In this document: one piece after another, positions 50,821 to 59,985 of the stretch
Position numbering within the stretch: the stretch's first letter is position 1
How the letters are laid out: every line of letters starts with the position of its first letter
Assembly: GCF_024732245.1 (NCBI RefSeq)
Contig: NZ_CP093845.1
Span: forward strand, 1,798,001 to 1,862,000
Reading direction: 5' to 3'
Source: Dietzia sp. B32
Lineage (GTDB): Bacteria; Actinomycetota; Actinomycetes; Mycobacteriales; Mycobacteriaceae
DNA: 64,000 nucleotides
Notes under the pieces: generated by a model
Told to the model about the DNA's origin: nothing
Databases searched by the model: none
The model's input: only the letters and a program-made list of their open reading frames with translations
Translations under genes and position numbers: made by a program

Positions 50821-51507
50821 ATGCGTACGACGACCGGGCTACCGGACTGGGACACGGTCCTGGCGGTGGTCGCCCATCCCGATGACGAGTCATTCGGCCT
50901 CGGCGCGATCCTGTCCACCTTCGCCGGCGCCGGTGCCGCCGTCCACGTCCTCTGCCTGACCCGGGGCGAGGCCTCGACCCTCCACGGCGCCCGTGGAGAG
51001 GAGATCGAGGGCGATCTCTCCCTCATCCGTGAGCACGAGTTGCGCGCGGCCGCCGACGCGCTCGGTGCCCGCGGGGTCACCCTCCGCGATCTCCCCGACG
51101 GCGGACTGACGGCGCTCGGTGCGGACGGGCTCGACGACGAGGTCGAGCGGGAGATCGAGGCGGTGAGGCCGGACGGGCTGGTCGCCTTCGACTCCACCGG
51201 CATCAGCGGTCACCCCGACCACGTGGCCGCCACTGCGGCGGCCGTCAGAGCAGGCGAGCGCCACGCCCTGGGGGTCCTGGCGTGGGTCCTGCCCGACGAC
51301 ATCTGCGCCACACTCGCGGGCGAGGGATACGCCGGGTTCCTCGGACGCCCGGCCGCCGAGATCGACCTGGCCCTGACCGTCCACCGTGCCGCCCAGCAGG
51401 CCGCCGTGGAATGCCACCCCAGCCAGGCCGTCCCGGGCAGCGTGCTGTGGAGGAGACTGGAACTGCAGGGGGACACCGAACACCTCCGATGGCTCCGCCG
51501 CCCCTGA
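50821..51507 (+). CDS. PIG-L family deacetylase
   Basis: A 228-residue zinc hydrolase with the metal motif VVAHPDDESFG (about residue 17) and the second metal His in GISGHPDHVAA near residue 125. It is close in layout to GlcNAc-type deacetylases and to Mca/MshB-type enzymes of mycothiol metabolism; no specific assignment is possible. AGGGAGG lies about 9 bases before the ATG. A 58-base leader would result from the shared divergent promoter. A methyltransferase gene starts 72 bases downstream and may be co-transcribed. Confidence 0.83.
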   Translation: MRTTTGLPDWDTVLAVVAHPDDESFGLGAILSTFAGAGAAVHVLCLTRGEASTLHGARGEEIEGDLSLIREHELRAAADALGARGVTLRDLPDGGLTALGADGLDDEVEREIEAVRPDGLVAFDSTGISGHPDHVAATAAAVRAGERHALGVLAWVLPDDICATLAGEGYAGFLGRPAAEIDLALTVHRAAQQAAVECHPSQAVPGSVLWRRLELQGDTEHLRWLRRP

Positions 51508-51579
51508 CCGCCCTGCCCGACCGAACCACCGAACCAGCCGCCGGCGAACCGGCCCTCCGAACCGAAAGGACCACCGCCC

Positions 51580-52191
51580 GTGGACGCCTCCGCATGGAAC
51601 GCCCGCTACCTCGCGCAGCCCGATGCGTGGGGCACGACCCCCGCCGCCAGGATCGTCGCCGAGGTGACGGCCGCCGAGGACGCGGGGCTGACCGTGGGCA
51701 CCGCCGTCGACCTCGCGTGCGGCGACGGCCGGCACGCGCGGTGGCTCGCCGCACACGGATGGCGCGTCCGGGCGGTCGACTTCTCCGAGGTCGCCATCGA
51801 ACAGGCCCGATCCAAGGACTCCGACGACGGACGCAGCGGCAGCGTCGACTGGGTGGTCGGCGACGCCACCGCCTGGACACCGCCCGAGGCCGTCGACCTC
51901 GTCGTCGTCGGATTCCTCCACCTGGACCTCCCCGAACTGACCGGCGTCCTGCGCAACGCCGGTTCGTGGCTCCGCCCCGGCGGCCACCTGGTCTACCTCG
52001 GTCACGCCGCGGAGAACCTCCGCCGCGGCGTCGGCGGCCCGCAGGACCCCACCGTGCTGCCCGGCATCACCGACCTCGCGCGCGGCGCCGAGGGGCTCGA
52101 GGTGGTCTCGCTCCGGCATGACCTGCGGCCCGCGGGCAAGGCCACCGCCGTCGACGTACTCCTGCACGCCCGGACCTGGGGCGGGGCGTGA
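51580..52191 (+). CDS. SAM-dependent methyltransferase
   Basis: A 203-residue class I methyltransferase. The SAM motif VDLACGDGRHARWLAAHGWRVRAVDFSE is near residue 45, the post-I acidic residue Asp follows, and motif IV-type VVVGFLHLDLPELTGVLRNAGSWLRPGGHLVYLGHA is complete. Tellurite- or thiopurine-resistance-type methyltransferases have a similar small size (WNARYL.. N-terminus resembles the TehB/TPMT set), but the acceptor is not defined. The GTG start at 51580 has AAAGGA upstream. The stop overlaps the MFS transporter start (GTGA), so both are coupled. Confidence 0.83.
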   Translation: MDASAWNARYLAQPDAWGTTPAARIVAEVTAAEDAGLTVGTAVDLACGDGRHARWLAAHGWRVRAVDFSEVAIEQARSKDSDDGRSGSVDWVVGDATAWTPPEAVDLVVVGFLHLDLPELTGVLRNAGSWLRPGGHLVYLGHAAENLRRGVGGPQDPTVLPGITDLARGAEGLEVVSLRHDLRPAGKATAVDVLLHARTWGGA

Positions 52192-53534
52192 CCCGCGCCG
52201 GCGACGCCATGCACACCGCGCGGGAGGCGGGCCGGGCGACGGCGCAGCGGCGGATCCTCACCGTCCTCGTCCTGGCGCAGCTGCTCGCCGGGGCCGGACT
52301 CGCTGCGGGCATCACCGTGGGCGCACTGCTCGCCGAGGACCTGCTCGGTGGCCCCGGCCTGTCCGGGCTGCCGTCGGCACTGTTCACCGGTGGCTCCGCC
52401 CTCGCCGCGATCGCCGTGGGCAGACTCTCGCAGGCCCGCGGCCGCCGCCCGGGCCTGGCCGCCGGATTCGCGGTCGGCGCACTCGGCGCACTCGGCATCG
52501 TCGCGGCCACCGCCCTCGAGTCGCTGCCGCTGCTGTTCCTGTCGTTCGTCATCTACGGATCCGGCACGGCCACCAACCTGCAGGCCCGCTACGCCGGTGC
52601 CGACCTCGCCACCGACGCCACCCGCGCCCGGTCCCTGTCCTACGTCCTGCTCGGCACCACCGCCGGTGCCGTCGCCGGGCCCAACCTCGTGGGGCCCACC
52701 GGCGGCGTCGCCGAGGCGCTGGGCCTGGCCCCGCTCGCGGGACCGTTCCTGCTCGCCGCCGCGGCGTACGGTGGCGCGGCACTTGTCATCTCCCTGCTGC
52801 TGCGGCCCGATCCCCTGCTCGAGGCGCGCAGGATGGAGATCGAGACGGCGGAGGCGGCGCTCACCTCGTCGTCGTCGTCGTCCCCCGCCGCGGACGCCGC
52901 CGCAGCAGCCGACGGCGCGGACCGGGCGACCGTGGCGCCCGTACCGACCCGCATCTGGACGGCCGACGTCATCACCGGTGTCGTGGTGATGGCGCTGACC
53001 CAGTTCGTCATGGTCGGGCTCATGACCATGACCCCCGTGCACATGCGCGCCCACGACCACACCGTGACCGTGGTGGGCGTCGTGATCTCGCTGCACGTGG
53101 CGGCGATGTTCCTGCCCGCACCCCTGTCCGGACTGCTCGTGGACAAGTTCGGCACCCGCGCCGTAGCGGTGTCCGCGGGCCTCGTGCTGTTGGGCTCCGG
53201 CGTCCTCGCCGCCGTGGCCCCTCCCGCGTCAACGCTGCTGGTCACCGTCGCGCTGATCCTGCTGGGACTGGGGTGGAGCCTGGGGCTGGTGGCCGGCACG
53301 ACCGTGCTCACGACGTCCGTGCCGACCGCCGTGCGCGCCGGCGTCCAGGGGCAGGCCGACGTGGCCGTGGCCCTGTCCGGCGCGGCCGGCGGTCTGCTGT
53401 CGGGCCTGGTGTTCGCGTGGATCGACTTCCGCGGGCTGGGCTTCACGCTCGCCGCCCTGTCGCTCGTCGTGGTGGCGGCCGTGCGCCCGCGGCGCGTGTC
53501 CGGTCCCGCCCGGGACGCCGCCCGGGCGAGCTGA
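52188..53534 (+). CDS. MFS transporter
   Basis: A 448-residue drug/metabolite transporter with 12 predicted helices. The loop after helix 2 reads VGRLSQARGRRPGLAAGFA, an MFS signature. The middle loop between helices 6 and 7 is a Ser/Ala/Asp-rich low-complexity segment (about residues 222-245), and the second half contains LVDKFGTRAVAVSAGLVLLG. The substrate is not evident; the group includes exporters. The GTG start overlaps the methyltransferase stop by 4 nt. The genes for PIG-L, methyltransferase and MFS may form one unit that modifies and exports a compound (inference). Confidence 0.82.
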   Translation: MTRAGDAMHTAREAGRATAQRRILTVLVLAQLLAGAGLAAGITVGALLAEDLLGGPGLSGLPSALFTGGSALAAIAVGRLSQARGRRPGLAAGFAVGALGALGIVAATALESLPLLFLSFVIYGSGTATNLQARYAGADLATDATRARSLSYVLLGTTAGAVAGPNLVGPTGGVAEALGLAPLAGPFLLAAAAYGGAALVISLLLRPDPLLEARRMEIETAEAALTSSSSSSPAADAAAAADGADRATVAPVPTRIWTADVITGVVVMALTQFVMVGLMTMTPVHMRAHDHTVTVVGVVISLHVAAMFLPAPLSGLLVDKFGTRAVAVSAGLVLLGSGVLAAVAPPASTLLVTVALILLGLGWSLGLVAGTTVLTTSVPTAVRAGVQGQADVAVALSGAAGGLLSGLVFAWIDFRGLGFTLAALSLVVVAAVRPRRVSGPARDAARAS

Positions 53535-53595
53535 CGGTCCGCAGCCTCCGCCGGCGCCGCCGGGTCCGCGCGAACGGCATCGCCCACGCACTGGC

Positions 53596-53618
53596 GGGCC
53601 CCGGGCCCCGGGCCCCGG
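53596..53618. repeat. GGGCCCC tandem repeat between convergent genes
   Basis: Three consecutive GGGCCCC-like heptamers are self-complementary and lie between the convergent MFS and ribM stop codons. They could act as a weak bidirectional terminator, though there is no U tract. Confidence 0.4.
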
Positions 53619-53619
53619 A

Positions 53620-54351
53620 TCAGCCGACCGGCAGGTGCTCCCGCCGCCGCCCGACGGGACCGTCGGAACCGGCGGCGTCCGCGCGCTCGGACAGATCCAC
53701 GCGCCACCACACCACGAAGCCCCAGATGACGAACGCCCCGTACACGAGGTACAACGCCGCCGACGGGTAGTACCCCGCCTTGAGCAGCAGTGGCACGCCC
53801 ACGATGTCGACGCCGATCCACAGCAGCCAGAACTCGGTCCAGCCGCGGGCCATGCCGTAGGTGGCGAGGATCGACCCGGTGAAGATCCACGCGTCGGCCC
53901 ACGGCCCCCACGATCCGAGCTGGGCGAAGATCCAACCGAAGACCAGAGTGCCGGTCACCATGCCGATGACGAGTCCGGCCCGCTGACGACCGGTCGCCCA
54001 GTGGGGATGGACGGCCACCGCGTCAGCGGCCGAGCCTCCGGGCAGGGAAGCGCTCGCCCGCCTGGACTGCGACCACCGCCACCAGCCGTAGACGCCCACC
54101 GCCAGGAACATGACCTGACGGCCGGCCTGACCGTAGAGGTCCACGTCCTGCGGGGTGTGGAAGACGCCGCCGAGGAAGACGGTCAGAAGGGTGAGGTTGC
54201 CGACGATTCCCACCGGCCACGCCCACACCACCCGGCGCATGCCACCGATGGCGGCGGCCAGGCCGAAGACGTTGCCGACGATCTCGCGCCACAGGATCGG
54301 CACGCCGCCGATCATCAACTGGGCGTCGAGGAATTCCACGAGAAGGCTCAT
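53620..54351 (-). CDS. ribM: Riboflavin transporter, PnuC-family (RibM/PnuX type)
   Basis: A 243-residue membrane protein of the PnuC family with about seven helices. Visible PnuC marks: EIVGNVFGLAAAIGGMRRVVWAWPVGIVGN, the VDLYGQAGRQVMFLAVGVYGWWRW segment, and WIGVDIVGVPLLLKAGYYPSAALYLVYGAF. Corynebacterial and streptomycete RibM/PnuX belong to this family and import riboflavin; the FMN riboswitch directly upstream makes riboflavin the most likely substrate rather than nicotinamide riboside. AAAGGGG lies 7-8 bases before the ATG. The C-terminal tail is charged. Confidence 0.87.
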   Translation of the reverse strand: MSLLVEFLDAQLMIGGVPILWREIVGNVFGLAAAIGGMRRVVWAWPVGIVGNLTLLTVFLGGVFHTPQDVDLYGQAGRQVMFLAVGVYGWWRWSQSRRASASLPGGSAADAVAVHPHWATGRQRAGLVIGMVTGTLVFGWIFAQLGSWGPWADAWIFTGSILATYGMARGWTEFWLLWIGVDIVGVPLLLKAGYYPSAALYLVYGAFVIWGFVVWWRVDLSERADAAGSDGPVGRRREHLPVG

Positions 54352-54455
54352 CGTGTGCCCCTTTCACGGGCTCTACACAGACGGCCCAGGGCTTGTGACG
54401 CGACGCCCGCCCGGCCACGGTCGTCGTCGACCGGGACCGCGTCGGGTGACGCGGG

Positions 54456-54642
54456 GTTCTCTTCCATCCGGACTATGACCGTCGGCCCCGGGATCACACC
54501 GGGTCTGCTGACCCCCGCGTGCGTGGAGTGGCCGGACCGGGAGTCCAGCCGCACCGCGCATGCGGGGCGCTCGCGGGCTCGCCGCCGACCATGGGGCCGG
54601 TGACATCACCGCCGGTGGGGAGTTTCACCCCGCCCTGAGAAC
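54456..54642 (-). promoter_or_regulatory. FMN riboswitch (RFN element) controlling ribM
   Basis: On the minus strand the conserved RFN core is clear: GTTCTC (54642-54637) pairs with GAGAAC (54461-54456) to close the P1 stem, the 5' side reads TCAGGGCGGGGTGAAACTCC and then CCGGCGGTGA, and the 3' side contains AGCAGACCCGGTG, CCGACGGTCATAGT and CCGGATGGAAGAGAAC. This is the canonical multi-branched FMN aptamer with a lengthened variable stem. About 104 bases separate it from the ribM ATG and include a CGCGTC/GACGCG hairpin and a ribosome site. A TACAAC -10 (54656-54651) just upstream would start the transcript at the aptamer. Confidence 0.93.
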
Positions 54643-54728
54643 GTGTTCCCGTTGTACCCCTGAACGTGGCCGCGCCGCAAGCCGAGGTCTCGCCGGCGGG
54701 GCTGGCGGGTGCGGCCGGCCGGGCGGCG

Positions 54729-55247
54729 TCAGCCGAGGGTGAGCTGCCCCCCGGACTCGGTCACCGCGATGGCGTCGAGCGGGCGCGGGGCCGGGGCGAG
54801 GGTGTTGCGGCCGTCGGTGGCGTCGTACTCGGCGCCGTGGAGCGGGCAGCGCAGGGACATGCCCTCGATCACCTGGACCACCCCGCCCTGGTGGGTGCAG
54901 CGGGCGGAGTAGGCGACGAACTCGCCCGCGACGGGCTGCGCGACGATCACGGTCGAGTCGCCCGCCTTGAACTGCTTGGCCGTGCCCGGCGGGATCTCGG
55001 CGGCCGGGATCGTGGTCGCCGGCACCGTGGTGGTCTGCTGCACGGTCGACGGGGGCTGCGCCGGCTCGGTCATTCCGCAGGCCGAGGCGATTCCCGGCAG
55101 CAGGATGATCCCGGGCAGGGCGGCCAACACCGCGCGGCGTTGGGTGCACGGCCCCACTGTGCCGGCCCGGCCCGAGGTGGTGGCCGGACGGCCGGTGGCG
55201 GCTCTGCCCATCGAGGCGGACGTGGCGGCGGCGAGGGGCTCGGTCAT
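54729..55247 (-). CDS. Rieske-type [2Fe-2S] lipoprotein, exported
   Basis: A 172-residue protein. The cluster ligands are in SARCTHQGGVV and RCPLHGAEYDATDG (C-x-H and C-x-x-H). The N-terminal region has a twin-arginine motif QRRAVLAALPG followed by a hydrophobic stretch and lipobox ASAC, so it is probably a Tat-exported, folded iron-sulfur lipoprotein. About 35 residues precede the twin-Arg. The ATG at 55247 follows TACGAT (55255-55260) by 7 bases, a leaderless start. It is divergent from the aminotransferase gene; the redox partner is unknown. Confidence 0.85.
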   Translation of the reverse strand: MTEPLAAATSASMGRAATGRPATTSGRAGTVGPCTQRRAVLAALPGIILLPGIASACGMTEPAQPPSTVQQTTTVPATTIPAAEIPPGTAKQFKAGDSTVIVAQPVAGEFVAYSARCTHQGGVVQVIEGMSLRCPLHGAEYDATDGRNTLAPAPRPLDAIAVTESGGQLTLG

Positions 55248-55292
55248 GACGTCCATCGTATCGCCCATCCCGGCCCGCCCTAGGCTGCCCGC

Positions 55293-56453
55293 ATGACGGT
55301 CCGCAGACTCCGACCCCACGCCACGACGATCTTCTCCGAGGTCTCGCAGCTGGCCACCCGCTTCGACGCCATCAACCTGGGCCAGGGTTTCCCCGATACC
55401 GACGGGCCGGAGTCCATGATCGAGGCGGCCGCGCGCGCCATGCGCGAGGGCCACAACCAGTACCCGCCGGGCATCGGCACCCCGGAGATGCGCCGCGCGG
55501 CCGCCGACCACGAGACCGCCCACACCGGTCTGGTGCACGACCCGGACACCGAGGTGTTGGTGACGGTCGGCGCGACCGAGGCGATCGCCGCCGCGGTGGT
55601 GGGCCTGGTGGAGCACGACGACGAGGTGGTCGTGATCGAACCGTATTACGACTCCTACGCCGCCACGGTGGCGATGGCCGGCGCCACCCGTCGCGCCGCC
55701 AGGATGATCCGCTCAGGCGGCGAATTCCGACTCGACGTGGACTCGTTGCGGGACGCGTTCTCCCCGCGGACGCGGGCCGTGCTGGTGAACACGCCCCACA
55801 ATCCCACCGGGGCCGTCCTGCCGCGGGAGGACCTCGAGCAGATCGCCGCACTGTGCCACGAGTTCGACGCGATCGCCATCTCCGACGAGGTGTACTCCCA
55901 CCTCACCTACGACGGGGTGGAGCACGTGTCGATCGCGACCCTGCCGGGGATGGCCGAGCGGACCCTGCGCATCTCCAGCGCGGGCAAACTGCTCAACTGC
56001 ACCGGGTGGAAGATCGGGTGGCTCACCGGGCCCCCGGACCTCGTGGCGGGAGCGCGTACCGCGCGGCAGTACATGAGCTTCACCGTCGCCTCGCCGCTGC
56101 AACTGGGCGTCGCGCACGCCCTGCGCCACGAGCAGGAGTGGATCGCCTCGCTGCGGCAGGACATGCAGGCTCGGCGGGACCAGCTGGCGGACACCCTCAC
56201 GAGCGTCGGGTTCGACCTCGTCGTCGCACAGGGCACGTACTTCCTCACCGCCGACCCGCGCCCCCTCGGGGTGACCGACGCGGCGGCCTGGTGCCTCGAA
56301 CTGCCGGAACGGATCGGCGTGGCGGCGGTCCCGTTCGCCCCGTTCACCGACGCGTTCTCGGACGACTGGTCCCACCTCGTGCGGTTCGCGTTCTGCAAAC
56401 GTCCCGAGGTGCTCGACGAGGCGGGTCGGCGGTTACGAGCACTGCACGGGTAA
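55293..56453 (+). CDS. PLP-dependent aminotransferase, class I/II
   Basis: A 386-residue fold-type I aminotransferase. The PLP Lys is in [16 protein letters not shown] (about residue 235), with [20 protein letters not shown] and [13 protein letters not shown] in the cofactor site. The N-terminal [23 protein letters not shown] is typical of the DapC/YbdL-like and kynurenine aminotransferase group. Actinobacterial members are annotated as N-succinyldiaminopimelate aminotransferase; this is a family-level guess only. TAGGCT (55281-55286) ends 6 bases before the ATG, a leaderless start. It is divergent from the Rieske gene. Confidence 0.86.
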   Translation: MTVRRLRPHATTIFSEVSQLATRFDAINLGQGFPDTDGPESMIEAAARAMREGHNQYPPGIGTPEMRRAAADHETAHTGLVHDPDTEVLVTVGATEAIAAAVVGLVEHDDEVVVIEPYYDSYAATVAMAGATRRAARMIRSGGEFRLDVDSLRDAFSPRTRAVLVNTPHNPTGAVLPREDLEQIAALCHEFDAIAISDEVYSHLTYDGVEHVSIATLPGMAERTLRISSAGKLLNCTGWKIGWLTGPPDLVAGARTARQYMSFTVASPLQLGVAHALRHEQEWIASLRQDMQARRDQLADTLTSVGFDLVVAQGTYFLTADPRPLGVTDAAAWCLELPERIGVAAVPFAPFTDAFSDDWSHLVRFAFCKRPEVLDEAGRRLRALHG

Positions 56454-56601
56454 TCGGACCGGTAACCGGCACCGATACCGACACCGGCAGCCAGCTTTCG
56501 GAGTGCGGTCCGGAAAATTCGCCTACCCCCGCGGGTCGTGCTCTACCGTGGGCACCTGGTGCGCCGTCCGGCGCGGACCACCGTCGTCGGAAAGGCCCCG
56601 C

Positions 56602-58431
56602 GTGTCCCACTACCGCAGCAACCCACGTGACCTGGAGTTCGTCCTGTTCGACGTGTTCGGACTCGACGAGATCCTCGAGCGCGACGAGTCCACCGAACTC
56701 GACGGTGAGACCGTCCGGACGATGCTGCGCGAGGCCGCAGCCCTGGCCGAGGGGCCGGTCGCCGCGTCGTTCACCACCGCCGACCGCAACCCGCCCACCT
56801 TCGACCCCGAGACCCACGAGGTCACCCTCCACCCCGACTACGTGGCCTCCGTCCGCGCCTGGCAGGACGGCGGCTGGGGTCTCGTCGGCGTGGACCCGGC
56901 CGTCGGCGGCGTGGCCGCCCCCCGCCTGGTCACCTGGGCGATCAGCGAGTTCCTCGTGGGTGCCAACCCCTCCATCTTCATGTACCTGTCCGGGCCGCTG
57001 TTCGCCGGGATCATGCACTCGATCGGCAACGAGCAGCAGAAGAAGTGGGCCACCAAGATCATCGAGCGCAACCACGGCTCGTCCATGATGCTCACCGAGG
57101 CCGAGGTCGGCTCCGACGTGGGCGCCGTGCGCGCCAAGGCGATCCAGCAGCCCGACGGCACCTGGCACATCGAGGGCACCAAGCGGTTCATCACCGGCGC
57201 CGACACCGGTGACCTCTTCGAGAACATCTGGCACCAGGTTCTCGCCCGGCCCGAGGGCGCGGGCCCCGGCACCAAGGGCCTGAGCTACTTCCTCGTGCCC
57301 AAGTACATGCCGGACCCGGAGACCGCCGCGCCGGGTAAGCGCAACGGCGTCTACGTCACCGGCATCGAGAAGAAGATGGGCCTGGCCGCCTCCGCGACCT
57401 GCGAGGTGGCGTTCGGCGCGCACGGCCGCCCCGCGGTGGGGTTCCTGGCCGGCGACGTCCACCTGGGCATCAAGCAGATGTTCAAGACCATCGAGGCCGC
57501 CCGGATGATGGTCGGCACCAAGGCCATCTCCACCCTGTCGACCGGCTACCTGGGCGCGCTCGAGTTCGCGCGCGAGCGGGTCCAGGGCAACGACATGGCC
57601 GATGCCGGGAATCCCGACGCCAAGAAGGTCACGGTCATCCACCACCCGGACGTGCGCCGGTCGCTCCTCACGCAGAAGGCATACGCGGAGGGACTGCGCG
57701 CGGTGTACCTCTACGCCGCCGCCCACCAGGACATCGTGTCCGCCGAGGTCGTCTCCGGCGCCGGACCCGAGCTCGCGCACACGGTCAACGACCTGCTCCT
57801 GCCGATCGTCAAGGGCGTGGGCTCCGAGCGGTCCTACCAGTGCCTCGCCGAGTCGCTGCAGTGCTTCGGCGGCTCCGGGTACCTCAAGGATTACCCCATC
57901 GAGCAGTACATCCGCGACGCCAAGATCGACTCCCTCTACGAGGGCACCACCGCGATCCAGGCGCAGGACTTCTTCTTCCGCAAGATCATCCGCGACGGCG
58001 GCACCGCGCTCGGGCACGTCGCCGCGCAGATCCACCGCACCGTGGACGAGGCCGGTCCCGCCGAGCTCGAGACCGCGCGCACCGGGGTGGCCGGCGCGCT
58101 GGCCGATGTCGAGTCGATGGTCGGCACCCTCACCGAGCACCTCATGGGCGCCCAGGAGGACCCCGAGAAGCTGTACCTGATCGGACTCGGGGCGGTCCCG
58201 CTGCTCATGGCCGTGGGCGACCTCATGGTGGGCTGGATGCTCCTGCGCGAGGCCGGCGTGGCGCTGGACCGGCTGCCCGAGGCGACCGGCGACGACCACG
58301 ACTTCTACACCGGCAAGGTGACGGTGGCGAACTTCTTCGCCCGCGCCCACCTGCCGCAGGTCGGCGCCGCGCGGGCCACGATCGAGGCGCTCGACGTGGA
58401 CGTCATGCACATGCCCGAGGGCGCGTTCTAG
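56602..58431 (+). CDS. fadE5: Acyl-CoA dehydrogenase FadE5
   Basis: A 609-residue acyl-CoA dehydrogenase closely matching mycobacterial FadE5, a broad-specificity enzyme with a long C-terminal domain. Matching segments include SHYRSN at the start, [54 protein letters not shown]-like [23 protein letters not shown], and [33 protein letters not shown]. The GTG at 56602 is chosen by homology and by GGAAAGG 7 bases upstream. A TACCGT -10 lies near 56543, giving an untranslated leader of about 50 bases. A strong hairpin closes the gene. Confidence 0.93.
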   Translation: MSHYRSNPRDLEFVLFDVFGLDEILERDESTELDGETVRTMLREAAALAEGPVAASFTTADRNPPTFDPETHEVTLHPDYVASVRAWQDGGWGLVGVDPAVGGVAAPRLVTWAISEFLVGANPSIFMYLSGPLFAGIMHSIGNEQQKKWATKIIERNHGSSMMLTEAEVGSDVGAVRAKAIQQPDGTWHIEGTKRFITGADTGDLFENIWHQVLARPEGAGPGTKGLSYFLVPKYMPDPETAAPGKRNGVYVTGIEKKMGLAASATCEVAFGAHGRPAVGFLAGDVHLGIKQMFKTIEAARMMVGTKAISTLSTGYLGALEFARERVQGNDMADAGNPDAKKVTVIHHPDVRRSLLTQKAYAEGLRAVYLYAAAHQDIVSAEVVSGAGPELAHTVNDLLLPIVKGVGSERSYQCLAESLQCFGGSGYLKDYPIEQYIRDAKIDSLYEGTTAIQAQDFFFRKIIRDGGTALGHVAAQIHRTVDEAGPAELETARTGVAGALADVESMVGTLTEHLMGAQEDPEKLYLIGLGAVPLLMAVGDLMVGWMLLREAGVALDRLPEATGDDHDFYTGKVTVANFFARAHLPQVGAARATIEALDVDVMHMPEGAF

Positions 58432-58454
58432 GCCGGCCCGCCCCGCCAGCTCGT

Positions 58455-58512
58455 CGAGAAGAGCGTTCCGCACACATCCGCCGAGAGCGGGGTGCGCGGA
58501 ACGCTCTTCTCG
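58455..58512 (+). terminator. Perfect 17-bp stem terminator
   Basis: Arms 58455-58471 and 58496-58512 are perfectly complementary (17 bp, starting CGAGAAGAGCG). The 24-base loop itself contains CCGC/GCGG, a small inner hairpin. It sits between convergent fadE5 and the quinone oxidoreductase gene and can serve both. Confidence 0.82.
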
Positions 58513-58538
58513 TTGGTGGGTTACGCGGACGGGACGGC

Positions 58539-59504
58539 TCAGCGGCCGGTGGTGAGGACGATCTTGCCCACGGCCCCGCGGCCGTCCATGAGCTCGAGCG
58601 CCTCCGAGGCCCGGTCGAGGGGGAACTCGGCGCCGACTAGGGGATCGAGCTTGCCCGCGGCCAGCAGCGGCCCGACCTCGGCCCACTGCTTCTGCAGGTA
58701 GCCGGGGTTGGACATCCAGTACTCGCCCCACCCCACGCCCACCGCGCTCTTGTTTCCCAGCAACAGCCGGTTGACCTTGACCGTGGGGATCTCGCCGCCG
58801 GTGAACCCGATGACGAGGATCCGTCCCTCCTGACCGAGGGCGCGGATGGAGTCGGTGAACCGGTCACCGCCCACGGGGTCGACGACGATGTCGACCCCCT
58901 TGCCGCCGGTGAGCTCCTTCACGGCGTCCTTGAAACCCTCGGGCGCGATCGCGTCGGCCGCCCCGGCCTTCAGTGCCAGGTCCCGCTTCTCCTGCGTCGA
59001 GGCCACCGCGATGACACGGGCACCCATCGCGGTCGCGAACTGGGTGGCCGCGATGCCGATACCACCGCCCGCCCCGTGGACCAGCACCGTCTCCCCCGCC
59101 TGCAACCGGCCGCGGTGGGCCAGGGCGAAGTGGACGGTGAGCACGTTCATCGGGATCGAGGCGCCCTGGGTGAAGGACAGGCTGTCGGGAAGGTGGAACA
59201 CCTGGCCGGGATCGGCGGAGACCACCTCGGCGAACCCGCCCAGACCGGGGAACGCGCACACGCGGTCGCCGGCGGCGAACCCCGACCCCTCGGGCGCCGA
59301 CCGCACCACGCCCGCGACCTCCGAACCCGGCACGAACGGCAGCGGCGGGGAGATCTGGTACTTGCCGCGGGTCTGCAGGACCTCGGGGAAGGTCACCCCC
59401 GCGGCGTGGACGTCGATCAGTACTGCGCCCGGCTCGGGCTCGGGGACGTCGACCACCTCGAGGGCGGCGGGTCCGTCATGGCTGGAGATGTGGATGGCAC
59501 GCAT
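58539..59504 (-). CDS. NADPH:quinone oxidoreductase family (zinc-independent MDR)
   Basis: A 321-residue medium-chain dehydrogenase/reductase without structural or catalytic zinc Cys clusters. The NADPH motif VLVHGAGGGIGIAATQFATAMGARVIAV is near residue 143, and the N-terminal catalytic fold carries FPEVLQTRGKYQISPPLPFVPGSEVAGVV. It reduces quinones or enones in stress defence; the substrate is not resolved. The ATG at 59504 follows CACTAT (59512-59517) by 7 bases, a leaderless start; an ATG at 59513 overlaps that hexamer. Confidence 0.86.
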   Translation of the reverse strand: MRAIHISSHDGPAALEVVDVPEPEPGAVLIDVHAAGVTFPEVLQTRGKYQISPPLPFVPGSEVAGVVRSAPEGSGFAAGDRVCAFPGLGGFAEVVSADPGQVFHLPDSLSFTQGASIPMNVLTVHFALAHRGRLQAGETVLVHGAGGGIGIAATQFATAMGARVIAVASTQEKRDLALKAGAADAIAPEGFKDAVKELTGGKGVDIVVDPVGGDRFTDSIRALGQEGRILVIGFTGGEIPTVKVNRLLLGNKSAVGVGWGEYWMSNPGYLQKQWAEVGPLLAAGKLDPLVGAEFPLDRASEALELMDGRGAVGKIVLTTGR

Positions 59505-59525
59505 GCCGTCCATAGTGTCAGCCCG

Positions 59526-59963
59526 TCACCGCGTACGCGCGCCCTCCGCCTCGCGCTGGTGTCGCCGACGCCGGAGCAGGTGCAGGGTCAGTCCCAGGGC
59601 CACGACCACCTGGCCGATCTGGAAGGCCAGCGCCATGACGATGAATTCCCGACCGAACGTCGTGGGCGAGATGAGGAGGGCGGCGCAGATCCCCAGCAGG
59701 ACGACCGTGATCAGTTGCCCGCCCGCCAGGAACCGCCGCGGGTTGGTGGTGAGCTGCCGGCGGAATGCCATCAACAGAGAACTGAGGGCCACCAGCAGGC
59801 ACACCGGCACGCCGATCTGGGACGGGAAGAGGAACAACACCACGAACATCGGGTGCGAACTGAGAGTGACCGTCCCGTCGAGCAGATACTGCGGAACGCT
59901 CCACAGGGCCGTGAGCAGTGCACAGAGCACCGTGATCCACGAGCCGCCCACGAGGATCCTCAC
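59526..59963 (-). CDS. Four-helix membrane protein of unknown function
   Basis: A 145-residue protein with four hydrophobic segments: ITVLCALLTALWSV, FVVLFLFPSQIGVPVCLLVAL, LITVVLLGICAALLI and FIVMALAFQIGQVVVALGL. A cytoplasmic Arg-rich tail ends it. No family marker is visible. TATCCT (59970-59975) ends 6 bases before the GTG, giving a leaderless start. It lies upstream of the quinone oxidoreductase gene on the same strand. Confidence 0.7.
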   Translation of the reverse strand: MRILVGGSWITVLCALLTALWSVPQYLLDGTVTLSSHPMFVVLFLFPSQIGVPVCLLVALSSLLMAFRRQLTTNPRRFLAGGQLITVVLLGICAALLISPTTFGREFIVMALAFQIGQVVVALGLTLHLLRRRRHQREAEGARTR

Positions 59964-59985
59964 GCGGAGAGGATAACCCTGCTGA

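Noticed and set aside
53596-53618. GGGCCCC repeats as a CRISPR-like or regulatory array
   Set aside because: Only three short GC heptamers without unique spacers; at most a weak terminator.
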